A stretch of 64,000 bases of DNA from Meghimatium bilineatum (lineage: Eukaryota; Mollusca; Gastropoda; Stylommatophora; Philomycidae): NCBI GenBank assembly GCA_034231615.1, contig CM067307.1, forward strand, positions 6,432,513 to 6,496,512, in the 5' to 3' direction. The translations under genes and the position numbers were made by a program. The stretch's first letter is position 1, and the number at the start of each line of letters is the position of its first letter. Under the pieces are notes generated by a model. That model made no database searches. It was not told the origin of the DNA and saw only the letters and a program-made list of their open reading frames with translations. Positions 55,291-64,000 of the stretch are shown here, one piece after another.

Positions 55291-56154
55291 ACAGCAAATA
55301 TATCATTGTCCTTATCTCACAAATTTATATCTTTCGCTGATAACCAGAGGTCAACAATGGGAGGATATCAAAAATAATCCAGACTGGACATGCCTAGAAA
55401 AAAAGGACAATGTTGTGTCCCTGAAGTGAAAGGTATGATGAGTGTCTGGTTTTTGTTTCTATTGTCTGTCCTTAATATCCTGAAAATCGGATTGTCTTCA
55501 CTTATCTCCCTTGTGTCCACTGAGTTTTTGTTTTCAGCATTTATCTCCCTTGCATGTCCATTTATTTCCCCTTGTGATCGGAAGCAAACGACTGGACAGG
55601 TTATAATCGGATTAGATAAACTATGGATTTGTTCCTGTATTGTCAGAAGGGGGAGAAAGGCCTGAAAAATCTAACTATTTCGTGCCGAAATTTGTTAGCG
55701 GGTGTCCAGTGGAGACATGTGGAACTTTAGTACATAAGCTGGGGAGTTAATCCTGGGTACGACTGAAGAATTAACAGTACAATCATACTAATCTTAGGAT
55801 AGTAGGGAGAGCGGTTAACTTGAACTAATAACAGTGTTAGAGTGAAATCTTTTGATAACAGTAAATGTCTGGTGTCAGCAGGAATTTAGAGTGTTGGACT
55901 TTTGGTTTTTTTGTTGTTTAACGACTGGTTTCTACATTAATGGATTATTGTATTGTTGGGCCAGTACATTTACAAAATGATGTGTTCTTGGAAGAGATGA
56001 GAGCTTATGGTGGACAAAAATGTGGTGTCCATACCAAAGGAGAGTTATTACTTAGGGATTAGGAAAGCAGCACTATTTCGGTTAAATAAAGTCTTGGTAT
56101 GTGTTTAGTTATTTAAGTGCTTGGGGAGGATTTTGTGGAGGCTCGTGTGTTGGT
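55291..56154. other. Unassigned stretch
   Basis: The plus frame 55390-55665 (91 codons) has a hydrophobic middle but no known motif. TTATCTCCCTTG occurs twice (about 55501 and 55542). The rest is G/T-rich without a signal. Confidence 0.4.
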
Positions 56155-56520
56155 TTAAGGAATGAGATGGTTTACTGAATGAAGTGGTTTACTGAATGAA
56201 GTGGTTTACTGAATGAAGTGGTTTACTGAATGAGGCGGTTTACTGAATGAAGTGGTTTACTGAATGAGGTGGTTTAGTTAAAGACGTGGTTTAGTGAATG
56301 AGGTGGTTTAGTTAAAGACGTGGTTTAGTGAATGAGGTGGTTTAGTTAAAGACGTGGTTTAATGAATGAAGTGGTTTACTGAATAAGGTGGTTTACTGAA
56401 TGAAGTGGTTTACTGAATGAAGTGGTTTACTGAATGAAGTGGTTTACTGAATGGTTTAGTGAATGAGTAGGCTTAATGAATGAGATGGTTTAGTGAATGA
56501 GTTGGTTTACTGAATTAGGT
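56155..56520. repeat. 17-bp minisatellite, about 21 units
   Basis: The unit is GAATGAAGTGGTTTACT. A block with TTAAAGACGTGGTTTAGT is repeated three times in the middle, a higher-order pattern. Confidence 0.92.
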
Positions 56521-56820
56521 GACTGGCTACACTCATGGAGGAGCACCGTGTTACATAGCTTTTCTTTTGTAGGGCTCCGAGAACTTAAGTATGGTATCTG
56601 TCCATTAAGAAAATTTGATCTAAACGCCGAATTTTAGTATATAAAGTGCTCTATATTAATCTTTAAGAAAAAACAATTATTTGCATTATCTCACTGTTAT
56701 TAATTCGTTCTGTCCAAAGGAAAAAAAATTTATATTATAGCCTGTACCGGGCACTGCTTTTCAACTGTTGTTTCATCTCTGAAATCTGATGAGTCGGATC
56801 AATGACACAAATAACACAAT
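56521..56820. other. Unassigned stretch
   Basis: I see nothing specific. CTGATGAGTCGG (about 56788) may be the eroded 5' end of the SINE-A that follows. Confidence 0.4.
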
Positions 56821-56900
56821 GGCTCTATGCACTTCGTTCTCAGAACCCCATCCTACTGGAAATCTAGCAGCTGCTATGTCTTGCCACAAGAGAAATCTAG
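56821..56900 (+). mobile_element. SINE-A left flank of the 33-bp array
   Basis: GCACTTCGTTCTCAGAACCC, CATCCTACTGGAAATCTAGC, AGCTGCTATGTCTTGCCACA and AGAGAAATC align with GCATTTCCATTCTCTGGACT, ACATCCTGCTGGAAATCTAG and TCCTGCTACAAGAGAGATC of SINE-A. Confidence 0.75.
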
Positions 56901-58270
56901 CTGTAGGATTGTCCTGCTACAAGAGAAATCTAGCTGTAGGATTGTCCTGCTACTAGAGAAATCTAACAGTAGGATTGTCCTGCTACAAGAGAAATCTAAC
57001 AGTAGGATTGTCCTGCTACAGAGAAATCTAGCAGTAGGATTGTCCTGCTACTAGAGAAATCTAGCAGTAGGATTGTCCTGCTACAAGAGAAATCTAGCAG
57101 TAGGATTGTCCTGCTACTAGAGAAATCTAGCAGTAGGATTGTCCTGCTACAAGAGAAATCTAGCAGTAGGATTGTCCTGCTACAAGAGAAATCTAACAGT
57201 ATGATTGTCCTGCTACAAGAGAAATCTAGCTGTAGGATTGTCCTGCTACTAGAGAAATCTAGCAGTAGGATTGTCCTGCTACAAGAGAAATCTAGCAGTA
57301 GGATTGTCCTGCTACAAGAGAAATCTAACAGTAGGATTGTCCTGCTACAGAGAAATCTAGCAGTAGGATTGTCCTGCTACAAGAGACATCTAGCAGTAGG
57401 ATTGTCCTGCTACAGAGAAATCTAGCAGTAGGATTGTCCTGCTACAAGAGAAATCTAGCAGTAGGATTGTCCTGCTACTAGAGAAATCTAGCAGTAGGAT
57501 TGTCCTGCTACTAGAGAAATCTAGCAGTAGGATTGTCCTGCTACAAGAGAAATCTAGCAGTAGGATTGTCCTGCTACAAGAGAAATCTAGCAGTAGGATT
57601 GTCCTGCTACTAGAGAAATCTAGCAGTAGGATTGTCCTGCTACAAGAGAAATCTAGCAGTAGGATTGTCCTGCTACTAGAGAAATCTAGCAGTAGGATTG
57701 TCCTGCTACAAGAGAAATCTAGCAGTAGGATTGTCCTGCTACAGAGAAATCTAGCAGTAGGATTGTCCTGCTACTAGAGAAATCTAGCAGTAGGATTGTC
57801 CTGCTACAAGAGAAATCTAGCAGTAGGATTGTCCTGCTACAAGAGAAATCTAACAGTAGGATTGTCCTGCTACAAGAGAAATCTAGCAGTAGGATTGTCC
57901 TGCTACAGAGAAATCTAGCAGTAGGATTGTCCTGCTACAGAGAAATCTAGCAGTAGGATTGTCCTGCTACAGAGAAATCTAGCAGTAGGATTGTCCTGCT
58001 ACAGAGAAATCTAACAGTAGGATTGTCCTGCTACAGAGAAATCTAACAGTAGGATTGTTCTGCTACAGAGAAATCTAGCAGTAGGATTGTCCTGCTACAG
58101 AGAAATCTAGCAGTAGGATTGTCCTGCTACAGAGAAATCTAGCAGTAGGATTGTCCTGCTACAGAGAAATCTAACAGTAGGATTGTCCTGCTACAGAGAA
58201 ATCTAACAGTAGGATTGTCCTGCTACAGAGAAATCTAACAGTAGGATTGTTCTGCTACAGAGAAATCCAG
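56870..58270 (+). repeat. 33-bp (31-bp variant) minisatellite inside SINE-A, about 43 units
   Basis: The unit is CTAGCAGTAGGATTGTCCTG plus CTACAAGAGAAAT; the short form reads CTACAGAGAAAT and predominates from 57900 on. It is the SINE-A segment between 'GAAATCTAGTAGGA' and 'CTACAAGAGAGATC', looped. The array exits through AGAGAAATCCAGCGCAGAAC, matching the AGAGATCCAGCGGGAG that follows this segment in SINE-A. Subtypes (ACTAGAG, ACAAGAG, ACAGAG, CTAACAG) occur in ordered blocks. Confidence 0.96.
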
Positions 58271-58324
58271 CGCAGAACAAACACTCAAACAATCGACATT
58301 TGTACGGATACACGTTTCAGTGGC

Positions 58325-58475
58325 ATTGCCAAAATTATATGAACCCTACTTCGGATGTGCTGGGCCATTATCGCAAATAAAACGGTGACAAAACGCATTT
58401 CTATCCATTGAATATATCATGCTGGAAATCTAGTAGGAACAGCTTGAGTTGGAGAACTAACGCAAACAAAAAATT
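58325..58475 (+). mobile_element. SINE-A copy next to the array
   Basis: CTTCGGATGTGCTGGGCCAT, TATCGCAAATAAAACGGTGA, AACGCATTTCTATCCATTGA, ATCATGCTGGAAATCTAGTA and GAACAGCTTGAGTTGGAGAA. It has a single, unexpanded version of the 33-bp segment, partly deleted. Confidence 0.82.
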
Positions 58476-58940
58476 GAAATGGCACGTCTTTCGCTTCTCT
58501 CGAACCTCGACCACTTTTCTGTGATTTGACATTATTAAGCTGATTTAGCATCCTTAATCTTCACCACGAATGTCGACATAGTTAAAATAGTCATCGTATT
58601 AGAATGGACAAGATAAAATTTGAATAACTATGTCTGAGAGCAATGATGTTGTACAGATGTTGTCATGGTAACAGCTGGCAGGCCGGTGCCACAAGACGCT
58701 GACTTCATTAAATGTCCCCCATATCCTATCCCGCCTACCCAGATCGGTAACAAAAATACTTCCAGTCCAGACCTCATGTGCTGGCATCACGTGACAGAGA
58801 TCAAGCACACGTGTTTGTCATGCAGGCTGTTGTTCTGTGGGTACCGCGCATGTGAGAGAGATAGAGGTCACTTGGTGCAGGTACATGTACCTATGTCTCG
58901 CTATCCCGCGTGTACTCGAAAGCAGATTTTTATATATCTC
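58476..58940. other. Unassigned stretch
   Basis: The plus frame 58665-58952 has a Cys/His cluster ('CLSCRLLFCGYRAC'), but its spacing fits neither LIM nor another finger I know. ATCACGTGACAGAG (about 58786) has an E-box. Confidence 0.4.
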
Positions 58941-58944
58941 AGCA

Positions 58945-59155
58945 TCTCCTGATTTCGTTCTCAAACTCCTGTAGATTAGCAGGATGCAGTCTGGAGAAAG
59001 GAATATTGTGTGTTATCGATTACAGATCGATTGCGATAGTTGAGTGGTTTGGCCTAACATATCCGACTTCAGCATTGCAACTAAATCACTTTAGTGTCAC
59101 TCCAGATCGCCTGGACAGCCAATTTCACCCCATACCTCTCTTAATCTGTTGAATT
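58945..59155 (-). mobile_element. SINE-B copy
   Basis: TTCGTTCTCAAACTCCTGTA, GATTAGCAGGATGCAGTCTG, GAGAAAGGAATATTGTGTGT, GATTACAGATCGATTGCGAT, CATATCCGACTTCAGCATTG and AATTTCACCCCATACCTCTC. Confidence 0.85.
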
Positions 59156-59359
59156 TAGACACTTATAAAGACACATTTAAGGAGGGTTTATTGTAATATG
59201 GTTCACTCATTTGTATTAACTGTGAGTTGCTGATTGAAATCGTGCTGAGAGATTTAGTTTACAACAACTTTGTTTTATGGTCTCTCAGGGATTATCGCAA
59301 GAGCTACGGAGTATCGTGATAAGACTGTGCTGTAGTCAGGTAGTATGTTACTTTGTTAA

Positions 59360-60205
59360 GAATAACGGGACACTTATTGAGAAACTAAAGTACAACGGAG
59401 CAGAAATGTTAACAATAACGGGACACTTATTGAGAAACTAAAGTACAACGGAGCAGAAATGTTAACAATAACGGTACACTTATTGAGAAACTAAAGTACA
59501 ACGGAGCAGAAATGTTAACAATAACGGTACACTTATTGAGAAACTAAAGTACAACGGAGCAGAAATGTTAACAATAACGGGACACTTATTGAGAAACTAA
59601 AGTACAACGGAGCAGACATGTTAACAATAACGGGACACTTATTGAGAAACTAAAGTACAACGGAGCAGAAATGTTAACAATAACGGGACACTTATTGAGA
59701 AACTAAAGTACAACGGAGCAGACATGTTAACAATAACGGGACACTTATTAAGAAACTAAAGTACAACGGAGCAGACATGTTAACAATAACGGGACTCTTA
59801 TTGAGAAACTAAAGTACAACGGAGCAGACATGTTAACAATAACGGGACACTTATTGAGAAACTAAAGTACAACGGAGCAGACATGTTAACAATAACGGGA
59901 CACTTATTGAGAAACTAAAGTACAACGGAGCAGACATGTTAACAATAACGGGACACTTATTGAGAAACTAAAGTACAACGGAGCAGAAATGTTAACAATA
60001 ACGGTACACTTATTGAGAAACTAAAGTACAACGGAGCAGACAAGTTAACAATAACGGGACACTTATTGAGAAACTAAAGTACAACGGAGCAGAAATGTTA
60101 ACAATAACGGGACACTTATTGAGAAACTAAAGTACAACGGAGCAGAAATGTTAACAATAACGGTACACTTATTGAGAAACTAAAGTATAACGGAGCAGAA
60201 ATGCT
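59360..60205. repeat. 53-bp minisatellite, 16 units
   Basis: The unit holds AACAATAACGGGACACTTAT, TGAGAAACTAAAGTACAACG and GAGCAGAAATGTT. Two diagnostic sites (GGGACAC/GGTACAC and AGAAATG/AGACATG) vary in runs. The units are otherwise almost identical, so expansion is recent. I found no transposon match for this unit. Confidence 0.96.
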
Positions 60206-60320
60206 GCTGCAATGATGATGTTATTCGGAGAGAGAAAGCCGTAGAGAAGTCTTGGTCGGGGAAGGGGGGAAGGGTAAGGGTGGGAATTCTCCCTTTTCTG
60301 ATGTGCTTCTAGTATTTCGT
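60206..60320. other. Spacer between two arrays
   Basis: A short stretch with GAAGGGGGGAAGGGTAAGGG; no feature is seen. Confidence 0.5.
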
Positions 60321-60321
60321 T

Positions 60322-60372
60322 TCGTTGCTTCTCAAACTCCTGATATCTCTCACAGTAAGGAATTGGTCCTAC
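60322..60372 (-). mobile_element. SINE-A tail-side flank of the large 33-bp array
   Basis: CGTTGCTTCTCAAACTCCTG, ATATCTCTCACAGTAAGGAA and TTGGTCCTACTAGATCTCTC align with CGTTCATTCTCAAACTCCTG, CTGGATCTCCCTTGTAGCAA and GACCATTGTCCTACTAGATT of the 46.8-kb copy. This proves the origin of the array that begins here. Confidence 0.8.
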
Positions 60373-62958
60373 TAGATCTCTCTTAGAACCAGGCATTGGT
60401 CCTAGTAGATCTCTTTTAGAACCAGGCATTGGTCCTAGTAGATCTCTCTTAGAACCAGGCATTGGTCCTAGTAGATCTCTCTTAGAGCCAGGCATTGGTC
60501 CTACTAGATCTCTTAGAGCCATGCATTGGTCCTACTAGATCTCTCTTAGAACCAGGCAATGGTCCTACTAGATCTCTCTTAGAACCAGGCATTGGTCCTA
60601 CTAGATCTCTCTTAGAACCAGGCATTGGTCCTACTAGATCTCTCTTAGAACCAGGCATTGGTCCTACTAGATCTCTCTTAGAACCAGGCATTGGTCCTAC
60701 TAGATCTCTCTTAGAACCAGGCATTGGTCCTACTAGATCTCTCTTAGAGCCAGGCATTGGTCCTACTAGATCTCTCTTAGAGCCAGGCATTGGTCCTATT
60801 AGATCTCTCTTAGAACCAGGCATTGGTCCTACTAGATCTCTCTTAGAACCAGGCATTGGTCCTACTAGATCTCTCTTAGAGCCAGGCATTGGTCCTACTA
60901 GATCTCTCTTAGAGCCAGGCATTGGTCCTACTAGATCTCTCTTAGAGCAAGGCATTGGTCCTACTAGATCTCTCTTGGAGCCAGGCATTGGTCCTACTAG
61001 ATCTCTCTTAGAGCCAAGCATTGGTCCTGCTAGATCTCTCTTAGAGCCAGGCATTGGTCCTACTAGATCTCTCTTAGAGCCAGGCATTGGTCCTACTAGA
61101 TCTCTCTTAGAGCCAGGCAATGGTCCTACTAGATCTCTCTTAGAAACAGGCAATGGTCCTACTAGATCTCTCTTAGAGCCAAGCATTGGTCCTACTAGAT
61201 ATCTCTTAGAGCCAGGCATTGGTCCTACTAGATCTCTCTTAGAACCAGGCAATGGTCCTACTAGATCTCTCTTAGAACCAGGCAATGATCCTACTAGATC
61301 TCTCTTAGAACCAGGCAATGGTCCTACTAGATCTCTCTTAGAACCAGGCAATGGTCCTACTAGATCTCTCTTAGAGCCAGGCATTGGTCCTACTAGATCT
61401 CTCTTAGAGCAAGGCATTGGTCCTACTAGATCTCTCTTAGAGCCAAGCATTGGTCCTACTAGATCTCTCTTAGAGCCAGGCATTGGTCCTACTAGATCTC
61501 TCTTAGAGCCAGGCAATGATCCTACTAGATCTCTCTTAGAGCCAGGCAATGTTCCTACTAGATCTCTCTTAGAGCCAGGCAATGTTCCTACTAGATCTCT
61601 CTTAGAGCTAGGCAATGATCCTACTAGATCTCTCTTAGAACCAGGCAAGGATCCTACTAGATCTCTCTTAGAACCAGGCAAGGATCCTACTAGATCTCTC
61701 TTAGAACCAGACAATGTTCCTACTAGATCTCTCTTAGAGCCAGACAATGTTCCTACTAGATCTCTCTTAGAACCAGACAATGTTCCTACTAGATCTCTCT
61801 TAGAACCAGACAATGTTCCTACTAGATCTCTCTTAGAGCCAGACAATGTTCCTACTAGATCTCTCTTAGAGCCAGACAATGGTCCTACTAGATCTCTCTT
61901 AGAGCCAAGCATTGGTCCTACTAGATCTCTCTTAGAGCCAGGCATTGGTCCTACTAGATCTCTCTTAGAGCCAGGCAATGATCGTACTAGATCTCTCTTA
62001 GAGCCAGGCAATGTTCCTACTAGATCTCTCTTAGAGCTAGGCAATGATCCTACTAGATCTCTCTTAGAACCAGGCAAGGATCCTACTAGATCTCTCATAG
62101 AGCCAGGCAAGATCCTACTAGATCTCTCTTAGAGCCAGGCAATGTTCCTACTAGATCTCTCTTAGAACCAGGCAAGGATCCTACTAGATCTCTCTTAGAA
62201 CCAGGCAATGTTCCTACTAGATCTCTCTTAGAACCAGGCAAGGATCCTACTAGATCTCTCTTAGAACCAGACAATGGTCCTACTAGATCTCTCTTAGAAC
62301 CAGACAATGTTCCTACTAGATCTCTCTTAGAACCAGACAATGTTCCTACTAGATCTCTCTTAGAACCAGGCAAGGATCCTACTAGATCTCTCTTAGAGCC
62401 AGGCAATGTTCCTACTAGATCTCTCTTAGAGCCAGGCAATGGTCCTACTAGATCTCTGTTAGAGCCAGGCAATGTTCCTACTATATCTTTCTTAGAACCA
62501 GGCAATGTTCCTACTAGATCTCTCTTAGAACCAGGCAAGAATCCTACTAGATCTCTCTTAGAACCAGGCAATTGTCCTACTAGATCTCTCTTAGAGCCAG
62601 ACAATGGTCCTACTAGATCTCTCTTAGAGCCAGACAATGTTCCTACTAGATCTCTCTTAGAGCCAGACAATGGTCCTACTAGATCTCTCTTAGAGCCAGG
62701 CAATGGTCCTACTAGATCTCTCTTAGAGCCAGGCAATGGTCCTACTAGATCTCTCTTAGAACCAGGCAATTGTCCTACTAGATCTCTCTTAGAACCAGGC
62801 AATGGTCCTACTAGATCTCTCTTAGAGCCAGGCAATGTTCCTACTAGATCTTTCTTAGAACCAGACAATGGTCCTACTAGATCTCTCTTAGAGCCAGGCA
62901 ATGGTCCTACTAGATCTCTCTTAGAACCAGGCAATGTTCCTACTAGATCTCTTTTTTA
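60355..62958 (-). repeat. 33-bp minisatellite from SINE-A, about 79 units (2.6 kb)
   Basis: The unit is TCCTACTAGATCTCTCTTAG plus AACCAGGCATTGG. It covers the same SINE-A segment as the 56.9-kb array, read in the opposite direction and with its own diagnostic changes (BglII-like AGATCT, GCCAGGC). The 11-codon period gives 'GPTRSLLEPGI' on plus and 'LVGPMPGSKRD' on minus. Subtypes CATTGG, CAATGG, CAATGTT, CAAGGAT and GACAATG occur in blocks that repeat (e.g. the 61.5-61.7 and 62.0-62.4 kb stretches). A SINE remainder is not evident on the right, where it ends at CTCTTTTTTAACG. Confidence 0.96.
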
Positions 62959-63045
62959 ACGTTTCTCAGCGAAACGTCTTCACTTGTACTTATGTGAAAA
63001 TGAGAGTTTTACACTAAAACAATAAAGTGTATTTTTTCGGTTCAT
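62959..63045. other. Right border of the large array
   Basis: AACGTTTCTCAGCGAAACGT (about 62959-62978) is an 8-bp inverted repeat containing GAAACGTC, reminiscent of the cassette half, but no TGATGA partner is present. Confidence 0.35.
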
Positions 63046-63115
63046 ACCAGCAACCCCCTACCCCTCGCTTTCTTAGTGAAAAAGTATCTACGTTCCTGAA
63101 CATTTGTAAGGGAAC
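63046..63115. repeat. Repeat E copy (short C-run)
   Basis: CAGCAACCCCCTACCCCTCG, then AAAAAGTATCTACGTTCCTG and AACATTTG parallel the 40.3-kb copy. Confidence 0.5.
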
Positions 63116-63784
63116 AACCCTGAATTTGATACTGAACTTTTACAAAAGTAATGGCAAGATAGCTAGAAAAATCATATATTAGCATTTCATGCTTGACCTG
63201 ACCTGGCCAGATGACAACCAGGCATGCCAGCTGTCACTTATCTAGTTAAAAACATGTCAGTTTCAACACAGAGACATCAATCTACTTCCTATCCACATTT
63301 TGCTAGACCCGCCATCTTGCCACATCCGGTACGACTATGGGTGAGTGCTAATTCGTGTCATAACAGATCGGCTCGCGGCGCTTCTACGACCACCACAACA
63401 AACCCCTCTGCAAGCATAAATCTATCTACTGAAACATAAATATAAATGTAATCAGATACGAGCACAGCGGAATAATTTATGTTTTTTTTTCTTAATTTTT
63501 TTTTCCCAAAAATTATCATCTAGAGATGTATGTGCCATCAACAAAACATCATTCTTTTGACTCGGATATACTGTTTAACGCTGATATATTTAGAAGGCTA
63601 AAGTGGACTGAGCACTTCAGTGGTTTTCTGAAGTACAGAATGTTACTCAAATGTTTAAGATTGTTTTTACTCAATGGGAGAGTGTTGGTTAAATTCCTAA
63701 TATTAAATTTAAAGTTCTGATTTTCTAAGAGAGAAGGGTTTGAACACCCCAAGCCATCGTGTCCCCCCTCTTAATCCACGGACA
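63116..63784. other. Unassigned stretch
   Basis: CTTGACCTGACCTGGCC (about 63191) is a small direct repeat. The frames at 63224-63439 and 63526-63720 show no motif I recognise. Confidence 0.4.
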
Positions 63785-63960
63785 TGAAAAACGAATCCCG
63801 CCGAAGACTGCTGTGTTGTCCATTGGGGCAAATAAAACGACGACGCAACGCATTTGCAGTCTCTGGATTATTTCTGTTAGAAATCTAGTCTGACCATTGC
63901 CTGCTACAAGAGAGATACAGCGGGAGTTTGAGAATGAACTCTGAAGAAGAAGAAAAACAA
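63785..63960 (+). mobile_element. SINE-A copy with (GAA)n tail
   Basis: CGCCGAAGACTGCTGTGTTG, TCCATTGGGGCAAATAAAAC, GACGACGCAACGCATTTGCA, TCTCTGGATTATTTCTGTTA, GAAATCTAGTCTGACCATTG, CTGCTACAAGAGAGATACAG, CGGGAGTTTGAGAATGAACT and GAAGAAGAAGAAAAAC. It is full length on its tail side. Confidence 0.9.
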
Positions 63961-64000
63961 ATACATTCTCAAATTGGTCCAAATTTAAAAATGTCCAAAA

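Noticed and set aside
58665-58952. LIM-domain exon of the Lhx2/9 gene
   Set aside because: The Cys/His cluster is on the plus strand, opposite to the gene, and the spacing does not fit CxxC-x(16-23)-HxxC.
59360-60205. Regularly spaced repeats resembling a CRISPR array
   Set aside because: The repeats are contiguous 53-bp units without unique spacers, in clearly eukaryotic DNA. The same applies to the other arrays.
60482-62132. Long repetitive frames on both strands (GPTRSLLEPGI / LVGPMPGSKRD)
   Set aside because: They come from a 33-bp SINE-derived minisatellite whose period is divisible by three. The flanks show SINE sequence, not exons.

Overview
This is eukaryotic, repeat-dominated animal DNA. 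No bacterial or viral gene organisation is visible. The only host gene I can support is the 3' end of a LIM-homeobox gene of the Lhx2/9 (apterous) type, on the minus strand. Its homeodomain is split across two exons (41024-41235 and 37673-37981) with GT-AG splice sites and a polyadenylation hexamer at 37576-37581. The homeodomain is lophotrochozoan-like, and the many RNase H-bearing and RTE-like LINEs, the (GAA)n-tailed SINEs and the (GATA)n satellite would fit a mollusc, perhaps a gastropod. That placement is an inference from general familiarity, not from a search.

Layout. 0-10.7 kb: an old RNase H-type LINE (minus strand) split by a younger LINE with a 13-bp target-site duplication, then a run of short minisatellites and a second copy of the young LINE with an 11-bp duplication. 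11-15.2 kb: the 3' end of an RTE-like LINE running into 3.9 kb of (GATA)n. 15-30.4 kb: LINE fragments, SINE copies and minisatellites, several of which grew out of those elements. 30.4-37.5 kb: sparse, with LINE scraps, a tRNA-derived SINE in hairpin arrangement and diverged arrays. 37.5-41.2 kb: the Lhx2/9 exons and the intron between them. 41.2-64 kb: inverted repeats, SINEs, a 0.9-kb (GAT)n array, a 2.1-kb minisatellite made from LINE coding sequence, a 16-copy 53-bp array, and two large 33-bp arrays (1.4 and 2.6 kb) in opposite orientation, both built from the same SINE segment. If the Lhx2/9 gene has its usual LIM exons, they are either beyond the right edge or not recognised by me in this stretch.

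Interspersed families. The labels are mine. SINE-A and SINE-B share a block reading TCTCTGGACTACATCCTG, a GGGAGTTTGAGAAC-like end and a (GAA)n tail that resembles the tail of the young LINE. That is consistent with mobilisation by that LINE. SINE-C is tRNA-like, with a GGTTCAATTCC B-box. Repeat E is centred on a long C (or G) run. A short 'TGATGAAG...GTCGAAACGTC' cassette occurs at seven places and resembles a hammerhead ribozyme core.

Main message. Adding up the arrays listed, roughly a quarter of the window is tandem repeat, and most of the larger arrays can be traced to a transposable element: inside a SINE (7.6, 17.8, 19.7, 53.4, 56.9 and 60.4 kb), inside LINE coding sequence (30.0 and 50.2 kb), or at a LINE/SINE 3' tail (11.4 and 48.0 kb). 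The window is a snapshot of transposons turning into satellites around a developmental regulator. All calls come from reading the sequence; none was checked against a database.
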